In this document: piece by piece, positions 1 to 8,676 of the stretch
Layout of the letters: every line of letters begins with the position of its first letter
Position numbering within the stretch: the first letter of the stretch is position 1
From: DASXQK01 sp963724385
Lineage (GTDB): Bacteria > Pseudomonadota > Alphaproteobacteria > Dongiales > Dongiaceae
Assembly: GCA_963724385.1 (NCBI GenBank)
Contig: CAVRUJ010000001.1
Coordinates: 62,001 to 126,000 of the forward strand
Reading direction: 5' to 3'
Length of the DNA stretch: 64,000 bases
Made by a program: the position numbers and the translations under genes
Notes under the pieces: model-generated
What the model saw: only the letters and a program-made list of their open reading frames with translations
Told to the model about the DNA's origin: nothing
The model's database searches: none

Positions 1-305
1 TCTCCCTGATGCTGCGCGGCTACAGCATCCTCGCCCGCGGCTTGAAGACCCCGCTGGGCGAGATCGACATCGTCGCCCGGCGCGGGCGTATGCTCGCCTT
101 TATCGAGGTCAAGACCAGGGAAAACCTCGATCAGGCAGCCGAGGCCTTGCTGGCCCGCCAGCGCCGGCGCATCGCCCGGGCTGCCGCGGGCTTTCTCGCC
201 AACCGGCCCGAGCTCGCCCACTGCCAGCCCCGTTTCGACGTGATCCTGGTGGCGCCCTGGCGCTGGCCGCGGCACATCATCAATGCTTGGCGGGGAGACT
301 CCTGA
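1..305 (+). CDS. yraN: YraN/UPF0102 family endonuclease-like protein, 5' end outside window
   Basis: The frame is already open at the window edge, so the start codon lies upstream; about 100 codons are visible of a family usually near 120 aa. The core GEIDIVARRGRMLAFIEVKT is the YraN signature and carries the acidic and lysine residues of a PD-(D/E)xK-like nuclease fold (E-D ... E-V-K). The biochemical role of YraN is poorly defined. A place just before glutathione synthetase is its usual position in alphaproteobacteria, which supports the call. It is followed after 40 bases by a lipoprotein gene. Confidence 0.88.
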   Translation, partial: SLMLRGYSILARGLKTPLGEIDIVARRGRMLAFIEVKTRENLDQAAEALLARQRRRIARAAAGFLANRPELAHCQPRFDVILVAPWRWPRHIINAWRGDS

Positions 306-345
306 GAGTCCAGAATCCCTTGCGGTCCGACTCGGGTAGGGTCTC

Positions 346-975
346 TTGCGCACCGCGTTCCTTCTTCTTGTTGCCCTGGCACCGGCCTTTGCCGGCTGTT
401 CGACCACCGATCTCGCCATCGGCGCTGGCGCCACCGTCGCGTCGGCGGCCAGCGAGGAGCGGGGCCTCGGCCAGGCGGCCGACGACAACCGGATCGCCCT
501 CGACATCCAGGCCCGGCTCGTGGGTGCCGGGCAAGGGATGTTCACCAAGGTCGACGTGTCGGTGGAAGAGGCGAGCGTGCTGCTGACCGGCCGGGTGGAG
601 AAGGCCGACATGCGGGTCGAGGCCGTGCGGATCGCCTGGCAGGTGGACGGCGTGGCCGAGGTCATCGACCGGATCGAGGTGGCCGAGCCGGAGGACTTCG
701 GCGGCTATGTCGACGACCTCTGGATCGCCGAGAAGCTGAGGGCCAAGATCCTGTTCGACAGCCAGGTGCGCTCGATCAACTACGATATCGACTGCGTCGC
801 GGGAACGATCTATCTGATGGGCGTGGCCCAGGACGCAGCAGAGCTGCAGCGCGTGATCGACCATGCCCGCGACGTTCCCTATGTGCGCGGCGTGGTGAGC
901 TATGTGCGGCTGAAGAACGACCCGGCGCGCGGGGCGTCATCGGCCCAGGTCCAGCCGGCGACGGGCACGCCGTGA
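346..975 (+). CDS. BON-domain lipoprotein (OsmY-like)
   Basis: 209 aa starting at a TTG, because the signal peptide begins exactly there: a short basic start, a hydrophobic stretch and the lipobox AFAGC place the acylated Cys near residue 18. Two BON modules follow, roughly residues 45–115 and 120–195, each with the alternating beta/alpha pattern and conserved Gly (for example LLTGRVEKADMR and IYLMGVAQDAAEL). BON proteins are periplasmic and are thought to bind phospholipid surfaces; OsmY and DolP are relatives. The stop overlaps the next start in a GTGA, so it is probably co-expressed with the SirB1-like gene. Outer-membrane anchoring is inferred from the lipobox. Confidence 0.82.
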   Translation: MRTAFLLLVALAPAFAGCSTTDLAIGAGATVASAASEERGLGQAADDNRIALDIQARLVGAGQGMFTKVDVSVEEASVLLTGRVEKADMRVEAVRIAWQVDGVAEVIDRIEVAEPEDFGGYVDDLWIAEKLRAKILFDSQVRSINYDIDCVAGTIYLMGVAQDAAELQRVIDHARDVPYVRGVVSYVRLKNDPARGASSAQVQPATGTP

Positions 976-1820
976 GCGCCGGCAGCAGTCCCGACCGGGA
1001 GATCCTGGCCCGCCTCGCCGCCCTGGGCACGGCCGGCTCGGGCGCCATCGCGCTCGCCGAGACGGCGCTGCTGCTGGGCAGCCTCGATCTCGACCGGTCG
1101 ACGGCGGCGATCGCCGATTGCCGCGCCACCCTCGACGCCCTGGCCGCGGATCTCTCGGCCTGTGCGTCCAGGGCCGCGAACCTCGCCCAACGCGCCGAAG
1201 CGCTGAGCGCGGTGGTCGCCCGGCGCCACGGCTTCACCGGCGACCGGGAGACCTATGACGATCTCGCCAACGCCAACCTGATCGCCGTGCTGGAGCGCAA
1301 GCGCGGCCTGCCCGTGGCGCTCGCCATCCTCTATATCCATGCGGCCCGGGCTGTGAGCTGGGAGATGGAAGGCCTCAACTTTCCCGGCCGCTTCCTCATC
1401 CGGCTCGGCGCTCCGGACGGGCGCGCCGTGCTCGATCCCTTCGACGACGGCATGGTCCGCGAGGCGGCCTCGCTGCGCGAGCTGCTGAAGCAGAGCGCGG
1501 GCAGCACGGCCGAGCTGGCGCCCGAGCATTTCGCCGCGGTCGACGACCGGGACATCCTGCTCCGCCTGCAGAACAACATCAAAGTGCGCCTCCTCCAGGC
1601 CGACCGCATCGCCGAGGCCCTGGTGATCATCGAGCGCATGCAGCTGATCGCGCCGGCCGAGCCCATGCTCTGGCTCGAGGCGGGCGGCTATCACGCGCGG
1701 CTCGGCAATCTGCGCGCGGCCATCGAGGCGGCTGAGCGCTGCGGCGCGCTTGCCTCCGACGAAGCTCTGAGGCAGCGTGCGGCCAGCCTGCTCCAGGAGC
1801 TGAAGGGCAGGCTGAACTGA
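972..1820 (+). CDS. SirB1 family protein (transglutaminase-like core plus TPR-like tail)
   Basis: 282 aa with a GTG start overlapping the previous stop by 4 bases. The middle part (about residues 85–170) has the SirB1 pattern: YDDLANANLIAVLERKRGLP, then LAILYIHAAR and a FPGRFLIRLG strand, a degenerate transglutaminase-like fold in which the catalytic Cys is not obvious. The C-terminal 90 residues form two helical pairs resembling a tetratricopeptide repeat (ADRIAEALVIIERM, ARLGNLRAAIEAAERCG). No enzymatic activity is established for the family. It lies between the BON lipoprotein and gshB; no regulatory clue is seen. Confidence 0.8.
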   Translation: MSAGSSPDREILARLAALGTAGSGAIALAETALLLGSLDLDRSTAAIADCRATLDALAADLSACASRAANLAQRAEALSAVVARRHGFTGDRETYDDLANANLIAVLERKRGLPVALAILYIHAARAVSWEMEGLNFPGRFLIRLGAPDGRAVLDPFDDGMVREAASLRELLKQSAGSTAELAPEHFAAVDDRDILLRLQNNIKVRLLQADRIAEALVIIERMQLIAPAEPMLWLEAGGYHARLGNLRAAIEAAERCGALASDEALRQRAASLLQELKGRLN

Positions 1821-1859
1821 CGCAGGTTCCGGACGGGTTCGCCTTGACCGCCTCATCAT

Positions 1860-1922
1860 CGTCATTCCCGCGCAAGCGGGAATCCATCTTTCCATGGACC
1901 CCCGCTTTCGCGGGGGTGACGA
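1860..1922 (+). repeat. Repeat family A, copy 1: paired-hairpin intergenic palindrome
   Basis: Two adjacent hairpins: ATTCCCGCGCAAGCGGGAAT and then CCCCCGCTTTCGCGGGGG, bounded by CGTCA at the left and TGACGA at the right. The same unit recurs at 12775–12839, reversed at 50014–50076, and as a diverged copy near 23876. It is a REP/BIME-like sequence and could terminate or stabilise transcripts. It lies in the 157-base gap before gshB. Confidence 0.9.
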
Positions 1923-1977
1923 AAGGGGGGAAAGGGCATCGCCGGAACATGCTCCAGCCGTGGCCCGGAGAATGCCC

Positions 1978-2943
1978 ATGAGCCTTGCCGTCGCCATCCA
2001 GATGGATCCCATCGAGACCATCAACATCGATGCGGATTCCACTTTCGTCCTCGGGCTCGAAGCCGAGCGGCGCGGCCATGCGCTGTTCCACTACCTGCCG
2101 CGCGATCTGTTCTTGCGCGAAGGCCGCCTCTTCGCCACGGTCCGGCCCATGCGCCTCAGGCGCGAGCGCGGCAACCACGCGAACCTGGGCGCGCCCGAAG
2201 TGCTCGACCTTGCCGGGCTCGACGTGATCCTGATGCGCCAGGACCCGCCCTTCGACATGTCCTACATCACGGCGACCCATCTCCTGGAGCACGTCCATCC
2301 CGGAACCCTGGTGGTCAACGATCCGGTGCATGTCCGCAACGCGCCGGAGAAGCTGTTCGTCACCCATTTCGAAGGGCTGATGCCGCCCACCCTCATCACC
2401 TCCGACCCGCGCCAGATCAAGGCCTTCCGCGAGCAGCACAAGGACATCATCGTGAAGCCCCTGTTCGGCAACGGTGGGGCGGGCGTGTTCCACATCGCAC
2501 CCGAGGACGAGAACCTGAACGCGCTGATCGAGATGTTCACCCAGCTCTACCGGGAGCCGGTGATCGTCCAGCGCTACCTGCCCGAGGTCCGCCAGGGCGA
2601 CAAGCGCATCATCCTGGTGGACGGGGTCGCCGCCGGCGCCATCAACCGGGTTCCCCCGCCTGGCGAGGCGCGCGCCAACATGCATGCGGGCGCCGAGCCC
2701 CGGCCGGCCAAGCTCACCCAGCGCGAAAGCGAGATCTGCACCGCCATCGGTCCCACCCTCAAGCAACGCGGGCTGATCTTCGTCGGCATCGACGTGATCG
2801 GCGACTACCTGACCGAGATCAACGTCACCTCGCCCACCGGGATCCAGGAGATCAACCGCTTCGACCAGGTGACCCTTGAACGGGACATCTGGGACGCCAT
2901 CGAGACCCGGCTTCCCCGCCGCCAGGCCCGGGAGAGGGTCTGA
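1978..2943 (+). CDS. gshB: Glutathione synthetase
   Basis: 321 aa, ATP-grasp enzyme joining gamma-glutamylcysteine and glycine with ATP hydrolysis in the cytosol. The N-terminal GshB domain starts LAVAIQMDPIETI; the ATP-grasp part includes KPLFGNGGAGVFHI and the metal/substrate-binding end DVIGDYLTEINVTSPTG, ending with the family's GIQEINRF. I chose the ATG at 1978, with CGGAG seven bases upstream; an ATG two codons earlier also exists. A longer open frame reaching back into the repeat is not plausible as coding. Length is normal for the family. Confidence 0.97.
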   Translation: MSLAVAIQMDPIETINIDADSTFVLGLEAERRGHALFHYLPRDLFLREGRLFATVRPMRLRRERGNHANLGAPEVLDLAGLDVILMRQDPPFDMSYITATHLLEHVHPGTLVVNDPVHVRNAPEKLFVTHFEGLMPPTLITSDPRQIKAFREQHKDIIVKPLFGNGGAGVFHIAPEDENLNALIEMFTQLYREPVIVQRYLPEVRQGDKRIILVDGVAAGAINRVPPPGEARANMHAGAEPRPAKLTQRESEICTAIGPTLKQRGLIFVGIDVIGDYLTEINVTSPTGIQEINRFDQVTLERDIWDAIETRLPRRQARERV

Positions 2944-2972
2944 CATTCTCCTCTCCGGCGGCGCTTTTCCTC

Positions 2973-3000
2973 TTGCGGGCGAAGCGGAAATGCCTATATT
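2973..3000 (+). promoter_or_regulatory. Probable sigma-70-type promoter of the rimP–pnp block
   Basis: TTGCGG (2973–2978) and TATATT (2995–3000) are separated by 16 bases, predicting a start near 3007. Directly downstream lie the leader hairpins before rimP, which fits. No other candidate of this quality was seen between gshB and nusA. Confidence 0.6.
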
Positions 3001-3016
3001 CCCGGCATACCCATAG

Positions 3017-3035
3017 TCCCGCCAGAGTAGCGGGA
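3017..3035 (+). promoter_or_regulatory. Leader hairpin upstream of the rimP attenuator
   Basis: TCCCGC pairs with GCGGGA around a 7-base loop, about 10 bases after the predicted transcription start and 12 bases before the terminator hairpin. Its position suggests a pause or protein-binding hairpin; no alternative antiterminator pairing was demonstrated. Confidence 0.45.
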
Positions 3036-3047
3036 AAGAAAAAACAG

Positions 3048-3073
3048 GGTGGGCCCAACGGCCCGCCTTTTTT
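3048..3073 (+). terminator. Intrinsic terminator in the rimP leader (candidate attenuator)
   Basis: GGTGGGCC pairs with GGCCCGCC (one G–U pair) around the loop CAAC, followed at once by six T residues. It lies after the promoter and about 30 bases before the rimP start, so transcription must read through it to reach nusA, infB and the rest. Attenuators upstream of rimP–nusA have been proposed in enterobacteria; here it is inferred from sequence. Confidence 0.7.
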
Positions 3074-3104
3074 GTTGACCCTGTCGAGCGGTGAAAAAAG
3101 CGCC

Positions 3105-3602
3105 TTGGATAAGACGGCGGATATCGCGCGTTTGATCGAGCCCGCGCTTCAAGCGATGGGCTTCGAGCTGGTGCGGGTCCAGTTCGGCGGCGGCCATCAC
3201 CGGCCGACGCTCCAGATCATGGCCGAGCGCATCGACCGCCAGCCCATGGCGGTGGAGGATTGCGCCGAGATCAGCCGGAACCTTTCGGCCTTGCTCGATG
3301 TGGAAGATCCCCTGCCGGGGTCCTATCTGCTGGAGGTGAGCTCGCCCGGGATCGACCGGCCGCTCGTCAAGCCGGCCGACTACGAAAGATTTGCCGGGTT
3401 CGAAGCCCGCCTGGAGACCAAGGCGCCGATCGAGGGCCGCAAGCGCTTCCGTGGCCGGCTCCTGGGGCTGGACGGCGACCGGGTGAGGTTCGTCGAGGAA
3501 GGGGCCGAGCTGGCCTTGCCCCTGGAAGAGATCAACAAGGCGAAGCTCCTGCTGACCGATGCCCTGATCGGGGCGTCTGCGGCCCCACGCAAGACAAACT
3601 GA
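3105..3602 (+). CDS. rimP: Ribosome maturation factor RimP
   Basis: About 165 aa from the TTG at 3105. RimP assists 30S subunit maturation. The N-terminal domain has IEPALQAMGFELVRVQF and the conserved central motif SYLLEVSSPGIDRPL, followed by the C-terminal Sm-like barrel (RGRLLGLDGDRVRFV). The start is uncertain: the open frame runs back to 2973, but that part overlaps the leader terminator and is unlikely to be coding, and a purine-rich GAAAAAAG precedes the TTG. The order rimP–nusA–ylxR–infB is the standard bacterial one. Confidence 0.93.
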   Translation: MDKTADIARLIEPALQAMGFELVRVQFGGGHHRPTLQIMAERIDRQPMAVEDCAEISRNLSALLDVEDPLPGSYLLEVSSPGIDRPLVKPADYERFAGFEARLETKAPIEGRKRFRGRLLGLDGDRVRFVEEGAELALPLEEINKAKLLLTDALIGASAAPRKTN

Positions 3603-3650
3603 CTCCCAAAGAGGAACTGATCCCCAAAGGGGAATAGATCGAGGACGACA

Positions 3651-5243
3651 ATGGACACCAACCTGACCGTAACCCGCCATGAGCTGCTGCAGGTCGCCGA
3701 CGCCGTGGCGCGCGAGAAGAGCATCGAGCGCGACGAGGTACTGGAGGCCATGGAGCAGGCGATCCAGAAGGCCGGCCGGGCCAAATACGGCCATGAGCAC
3801 GACATCCGGGCGACCATCGACAAGAAGACCGGCGAGATCAGGCTGGCGCGCTTCCGCCAGGTGGCCGACCCGATCGAGAATGAATTCACCCAGATCACGC
3901 CCAAGGACGCCGCGGCCCGCAATCCCGCACTCAAGCTCGGCGATTTCCTGGTCGAGGAGCTGCCGCCCATCGACTTCGGGCGCATCGCCGCCCAGACGGC
4001 CAAGCAGGTCATCGTCCAGAAGGTGCGCGAGGCCGAGCGCCGGCGCCAGTTCGAGGAGTTCAAGGACCGCAAGAGCGACATCGTCAACGGCCTGGTGAAG
4101 CGGGTCGAGTTCGGCAACGTCACCGTCGACCTCGGACGCGGCGAAGGCATCCTCAGGCGCGACGAGCTGCTGCCGCGCGAGAACTTCCACAACGGCGACC
4201 GCGTGCGCGCCCTCATCTATGAAGTGCGCGAGGAACTGCGCGGGCCCCAGATCTTCCTGTCGCGCACGCGCAACGAATTCATGGCCAAGCTGTTCGCCCA
4301 GGAAGTGCCGGAAATCTACGACGGCATCATCGAGATCAAGGCCGTGGCGCGGGATCCCGGCAGCCGGGCCAAGATCGCCGTCATCTCCAACGACAGCTCG
4401 ATCGATCCGGTGGGCGCCTGCGTCGGCATGCGCGGCAGCCGCGTCCAGGCCGTGGTCGGCGAGCTCCAGGGCGAGAAGATCGACATCATCCCCTGGTCGG
4501 TCGACCCGGCGACCTTCGTGGTCAACGCGCTCGCCCCGGCCGAGGTGGCCAAGGTCGTGCTCGACGAGGAGGCGCACCGCATCGACGTGGTAGTGCCCGA
4601 CGACCAGCTCTCGCTCGCCATCGGCCGGCGCGGCCAGAACGTGCGGCTCGCCTCCCAGCTCACCGGCTGGGACATCGATATCCTGACCGAAGCGCAGGAG
4701 TCCGAACGCCGGACCGAGGAGTTCCGGGTGCGCTCGCAGCTCTTCATCGACGCCCTCGACGTCGACGACGTCATCGCCCATCTCCTGGTGACCGAAGGCT
4801 TCACCAAGGTCGAGGACGTGGCCCTGGTGCCGCTGGAGGACCTGGCCGGGATCGAAGGCTTCGACGAGGGCGTCGCCAACGAGCTGCGCGAGCGGGCCAG
4901 GGCCTTTCTCCAGGCCCAGGACGAGCGCCTGGGCGTCCGGCGCCAGGAGCTCGGCGTCAGCGAGGAGATCGCCGCCATCGAGGGTCTGACGCCGGCGATG
5001 CTGGTGGCCCTCGGCGAGGCGGGCATCAAGACCCTGGACGACCTGGCCGATCTTTCCTCCGACGAGCTGATCAGCCGCGAGGACGGGATCCTGCGCAATT
5101 TCAGCCTGGGCGAGGCGGAAGCCAACGCCGTCATCATGGCGGCGCGGGCGCATTGGTTCGCGGATGAAGACAAGTTGGGCGAGCCGAAGCCGGGTGAAGA
5201 GAAGCCTGGCGAAGCTGGCGCCGGCGAGGAGAAATCGGCCTGA
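3651..5243 (+). CDS. nusA: Transcription termination/antitermination protein NusA
   Basis: 530 aa. NusA binds RNA polymerase and nascent RNA and modulates pausing, termination and antitermination. Domains in order: N-terminal polymerase-binding domain (about 1–130), S1 domain (about 135–200, VKRVEFGNVTVDLGRGEGIL), KH1 and KH2 (about 205–350, with VGACVGMRGSRVQAVVGEL and SLAIGRRGQNVRLASQLTGW), then two helix-hairpin-helix acidic repeats (about 365–500). The C-terminus ends in a Gly/Glu/Lys-rich tail. Its own promoter region carries the rimP leader terminator, so autoregulation through that element is possible. Confidence 0.98.
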   Translation: MDTNLTVTRHELLQVADAVAREKSIERDEVLEAMEQAIQKAGRAKYGHEHDIRATIDKKTGEIRLARFRQVADPIENEFTQITPKDAAARNPALKLGDFLVEELPPIDFGRIAAQTAKQVIVQKVREAERRRQFEEFKDRKSDIVNGLVKRVEFGNVTVDLGRGEGILRRDELLPRENFHNGDRVRALIYEVREELRGPQIFLSRTRNEFMAKLFAQEVPEIYDGIIEIKAVARDPGSRAKIAVISNDSSIDPVGACVGMRGSRVQAVVGELQGEKIDIIPWSVDPATFVVNALAPAEVAKVVLDEEAHRIDVVVPDDQLSLAIGRRGQNVRLASQLTGWDIDILTEAQESERRTEEFRVRSQLFIDALDVDDVIAHLLVTEGFTKVEDVALVPLEDLAGIEGFDEGVANELRERARAFLQAQDERLGVRRQELGVSEEIAAIEGLTPAMLVALGEAGIKTLDDLADLSSDELISREDGILRNFSLGEAEANAVIMAARAHWFADEDKLGEPKPGEEKPGEAGAGEEKSA

Positions 5244-5248
5244 GCCCG

Positions 5249-5941
5249 ATGGAGGAAAACGCGGCGGGGATGATGGCCGAAGAAGCCCTGGTCGAGGAGA
5301 CGGACGCGGCGGGCGAGGCGGAGCTCCGCGGCCCGACGCGCCGGTGCCTCGCGACCCGCGAGGTGCGGCCGAAGGCCGAGCTCTTGCGCTTCGTCGTCGG
5401 GCCCGATGACCGGCTCGTTGCCGATCCGGCCGAGCGACTGCCCGGCCGCGGTTTGTGGTTGACGCCGCGGCGCGATATAGTCGCCGCCGCCGCGGCCAAA
5501 GGATTGTTCGCCAAGGCGGCCGGACGGCGGGTCGCCGTGCCGGCGAACCTGGCGGGCGAAGTCGAGGGCCTTCTCAGTCAGCGCTGCCTCGGGCTCCTGG
5601 GCCTGGCGAGGCGCGCCGGCGTGGTCCGCACGGGCTTCGAGAAGGCACATGCGGAGCTGAAGGCCGGGCGGGCGGGATTGCTTCTGGCGGCCAGCGACGG
5701 AGCGGCCGACGGGCGGGCCAAGCTGGCGACGCTCGCGGCCGTGGCTAGCCCGCCGGTGCCGGTGGTGGCGCTGTTCGACAGCGAGGCGCTGTCGGCGGCG
5801 CTGGGCCATGAGGGCGTCGTCCACGCCACGCTTGCCGCGGGCGGCATGGCGACGCGTCTGTTGCGCGAGGTCGGGCGCCTCGAGGGAATGCGGGAACCGA
5901 AGGACGGCGACGCGGGCCGTCGGAGACAAGGGCCGAGATGA
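5249..5941 (+). CDS. YlxR-type RNA-binding protein fused to an L7Ae/L30e-like domain
   Basis: 230 aa between nusA and infB. The N-terminal half has the DUF448/YlxR pattern (RRCLATREVRPKAELLRFVVG, then LPGRGLWLTPRRDIVAAAAAKGLF). YlxR proteins bind RNA, and in Firmicutes one modulates RNase P. The second half (about 110–200) resembles an L7Ae/L30e domain (LGLLGLARRAGVVRTGFEKA), a fold that binds kink-turn RNA. This fusion is common in alphaproteobacteria. The stop overlaps the infB start in an ATGA. The exact function is not known. Confidence 0.85.
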   Translation: MEENAAGMMAEEALVEETDAAGEAELRGPTRRCLATREVRPKAELLRFVVGPDDRLVADPAERLPGRGLWLTPRRDIVAAAAAKGLFAKAAGRRVAVPANLAGEVEGLLSQRCLGLLGLARRAGVVRTGFEKAHAELKAGRAGLLLAASDGAADGRAKLATLAAVASPPVPVVALFDSEALSAALGHEGVVHATLAAGGMATRLLREVGRLEGMREPKDGDAGRRRQGPR

Positions 5942-8493
5942 CGACGAGCAACGAAGCCGAAACCAAGAAGCCGCTCAGCCTCACCCCCCGGGGCAAGCTC
6001 GAGCTGCGCAAGACTATCGACGGCGGGCAGGTCAAGCAGACCTTCCCCCATGGCCGGTCCAAGACCGTCACGGTCGAGGTCAAGCGCAAGCGCGTCTATA
6101 CCGCGGGCGTCGGCGGCAAGATGGAGGTCGCGCCCGAGAAGGAAGCGGCTCTCGCCGCGGCCGAGCTCAGCGCCGAGGATCGCGCCCATCTCTCCAACCT
6201 GACCGCGGGCGAGAAGGCGACGCGCCTCAAGGCGCTTGAGGAAGCCAAGCGCGACGACGAAATCCGCCGCATCCAGGAAGCCGAGGACGCACGCAAGCGG
6301 GCCGAGGAGGAGGCCGAGCGGGCCGCCGTCGAGGAAGCCAAGCGCAAGGCGGCCGAGGCGCGGGGCGAGACCTATCAGCCGGCGCCCGAAGCGCCGGCGC
6401 CCGTCGACGCCGAAGCACCGGCGGCGAAGCCGAAGGCGGAGCCGGCGGTCAAGCGCATCGAGCCCAACGTGGTGCGCACCCACCGGGGCCCCGCGGTCCC
6501 CGAGGCGGAAGAAGAAGAGGAAGCTCCCAAGCACGCCAAGCGCGGCGTCGTCCGGCCGGCCGCCCGTCCGCTCGCGCCTCGGCGCGACCAGGCGACGCGC
6601 CGGCAGGCCGGCAAGATCTCCGTCGTCCAGGCGCTCGATGAGAACGCGGGCGAGCGCATGCGCTCCCTGGCCGCGGTCAAGCGCGCGCGCGAGAAGGAGA
6701 AGCGCGCGCTCATGCAGCAGACCGAGGCCGCGCGCGTCATCCGCGACGTGGTCATCCCGGAAAGCATCACCGTCCAGGAATTGGCGGGCCGCATGGCCGA
6801 GCGCTCGACCGACGTGATCAAGTCGCTGATGAAGATGGGCATCATGGCGACGATCAACGAGCCGCTGGACGCCGACACGGCCGAGCTCATCGTCACCGAA
6901 TTCGGCCATCGGCTGAAGCGGGTGAGCGAATCCGACATCGAGCTCGGCCTGGAGGGCGAGGCGGACGACGCCGGGAAGCTCGTGGCGCGCCCGCCCATCG
7001 TCACGGTCATGGGCCATGTCGACCACGGCAAGACCTCGCTGCTCGACGCGCTGCGCGAGACCGACGTGGCCGCCCATGAGGCGGGCGGCATCACCCAGCA
7101 TATCGGCGCCTATCAGGTGACCCGGGCCAACGGCCAGAAGATCACCTTCATCGACACCCCCGGCCACGCCGCCTTTTCCGAGATGCGCTCGCGCGGGGCC
7201 AATGTCACCGACATCGTCGTGCTGGTGGTGGCCGCCGACGACGGGATCATGGAACAGACCGTCGAGGCGATAAATCACGCCCGCGCGGCCAAGGTGCCCA
7301 TGATCGTCGCCATCAACAAGATGGACAAGCCGGGCGCCAATCCCGCGCGCGTGCGCCAGGACCTGCTCCAGCACGGCGTGGTCGTGGAGCAGATGGGCGG
7401 CGACGTACTCGACGTCGAGGTCTCGGCCAAGACCAAGCTCGGCCTCGACAAGCTCGAGGAGGCCCTCCTGCTCCAGGCCGAAATCCTCGACCTCAAGGCC
7501 AATCCCGATCGGCCCGGCAGCGGCACGGTGGTGGAAGCCAAGCTCGAGCGCGGCCGCGGCGCCGTCGCCACGCTTCTGGTCCAGCGCGGCACCATCCGGG
7601 TCGGCGACATCTTCGTGGCGGGCGCGGCCTGGGGCCGCGTGCGCGCGCTGCTCGACGATCGCGGCCAGCCGGTCGAGAGCGCCGGCCCGGCCGCGCCGGT
7701 CGAGGTGCTGGGCCTGCAGGATACCCCGCTCGCCGGCGACGGCTTCGCCGTGGTCGAGAATGAGGCGCGTGCCCGCCAGGTCAGCGAGTTCCGCAGCGGG
7801 CGCCTTCGCGCCCAGCAGAGCGGGCCCGGCCGCGGCACGCTCGAGCAGCAGTTCAGCCGCATCGCGGCCGGCGAATCGAAGGAACTCGCGGTGGTGATCA
7901 AGACCGACGTCCAGGGCTCGCTCGAAGCCATCGTCGCCTCGATGCAGAAGATGAAGACCGAGGAAGTCGGCGTGCGCCTGCTCCATGCCGCGGTCGGCGG
8001 CATCAACGAATCCGACGTGACGCTCGCCCGCGCCTCGGGCGGCATGATCATCGGCTTCAACGTGCGCGCCAATCCCCAGGCCCGCGAGATGGCCAAGCGC
8101 GACAAGATCGACATTCGCTACTACTCGATCATCTACAACGTGATCGACGACGTGAAGGCGGCCCTCTCCGGCATGCTGGCACCCACCTTGCGCGAGCGGT
8201 TCCTGGGTTACGCCCAGATCCGCGAGGTGTTCGAGATCACCAAGGTCGGCAAGATCGCCGGCTGCATGGTGACCGAGGGCCTGGTCAAGCGCGGCGCCAA
8301 GGTCCGTCTGCTGCGCGACAACGTGGTCATCCACGAAGGCGCCCTCAAGACCTTGAAGCGCTTCAAGGACGAGGTCCGGGAAGTCAAGGAAGGCTTCGAA
8401 TGCGGCATGGCGTTCGAGAACTACCAGGACATCCAGAAGGGCGACCAGATCGAGTGCTTCGAAGTCGAAGAAGTCGCCCGCGAGCTGGCGTAA
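5938..8493 (+). CDS. infB: Translation initiation factor IF-2
   Basis: 851 aa GTPase that brings initiator tRNA to the 30S subunit and promotes subunit joining. The first 260 residues are a charged Lys/Glu/Ala-rich linker typical of proteobacterial IF-2, followed by the IF2_N segment. G-domain motifs are visible: G1 GHVDHGKTSLL near residue 359, G3 DTPGHAAF, G4 NKMD. Domain II and the C-terminal fMet-tRNA-binding domain follow, ending GDQIECFEVEEVARELA. It starts within the stop of the YlxR gene, which indicates translational coupling. Confidence 0.98.
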   Translation: MTTSNEAETKKPLSLTPRGKLELRKTIDGGQVKQTFPHGRSKTVTVEVKRKRVYTAGVGGKMEVAPEKEAALAAAELSAEDRAHLSNLTAGEKATRLKALEEAKRDDEIRRIQEAEDARKRAEEEAERAAVEEAKRKAAEARGETYQPAPEAPAPVDAEAPAAKPKAEPAVKRIEPNVVRTHRGPAVPEAEEEEEAPKHAKRGVVRPAARPLAPRRDQATRRQAGKISVVQALDENAGERMRSLAAVKRAREKEKRALMQQTEAARVIRDVVIPESITVQELAGRMAERSTDVIKSLMKMGIMATINEPLDADTAELIVTEFGHRLKRVSESDIELGLEGEADDAGKLVARPPIVTVMGHVDHGKTSLLDALRETDVAAHEAGGITQHIGAYQVTRANGQKITFIDTPGHAAFSEMRSRGANVTDIVVLVVAADDGIMEQTVEAINHARAAKVPMIVAINKMDKPGANPARVRQDLLQHGVVVEQMGGDVLDVEVSAKTKLGLDKLEEALLLQAEILDLKANPDRPGSGTVVEAKLERGRGAVATLLVQRGTIRVGDIFVAGAAWGRVRALLDDRGQPVESAGPAAPVEVLGLQDTPLAGDGFAVVENEARARQVSEFRSGRLRAQQSGPGRGTLEQQFSRIAAGESKELAVVIKTDVQGSLEAIVASMQKMKTEEVGVRLLHAAVGGINESDVTLARASGGMIIGFNVRANPQAREMAKRDKIDIRYYSIIYNVIDDVKAALSGMLAPTLRERFLGYAQIREVFEITKVGKIAGCMVTEGLVKRGAKVRLLRDNVVIHEGALKTLKRFKDEVREVKEGFECGMAFENYQDIQKGDQIECFEVEEVARELA

Positions 8494-8577
8494 GAGGCTC
8501 GCTCGCCGCAACGCCTTCTTCCCCCGCCCCCTCGACGGGGGCGGGCTGGGGTGGGGGTGGAGCAAAGGCACGACCAT

Positions 8578-8619
8578 GGAGTTCTCGACACCCCCCTCGG
8601 AGTTCTCGACACCCCCCTC
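8578..8619 (+). repeat. 21-bp perfect tandem duplication in the infB–rbfA gap
   Basis: The unit GGAGTTCTCGACACCCCCCTC occurs twice head to tail. It sits between two GC-rich palindromes: CCCCCGCCCCCTCGACGGGGG at 8521–8541 and CCCTCCCCCGCAAGGGGGAGGG at 8625–8646. The 183-base gap holds no gene; it reads as a decayed cluster of GC-rich repeats. Confidence 0.85.
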
Positions 8620-8676
8620 CCTGACCCTCCCCCGCAAGGGGGGAGGGAAGGTGCTGCGCGGGAAGGCATCTGTCAC

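Noticed and set aside
1627..2946. A 439-codon minus-strand open frame across gshB.
   Set aside because: Opposes glutathione synthetase and passes through a palindromic repeat; composition is that of a shadow frame.
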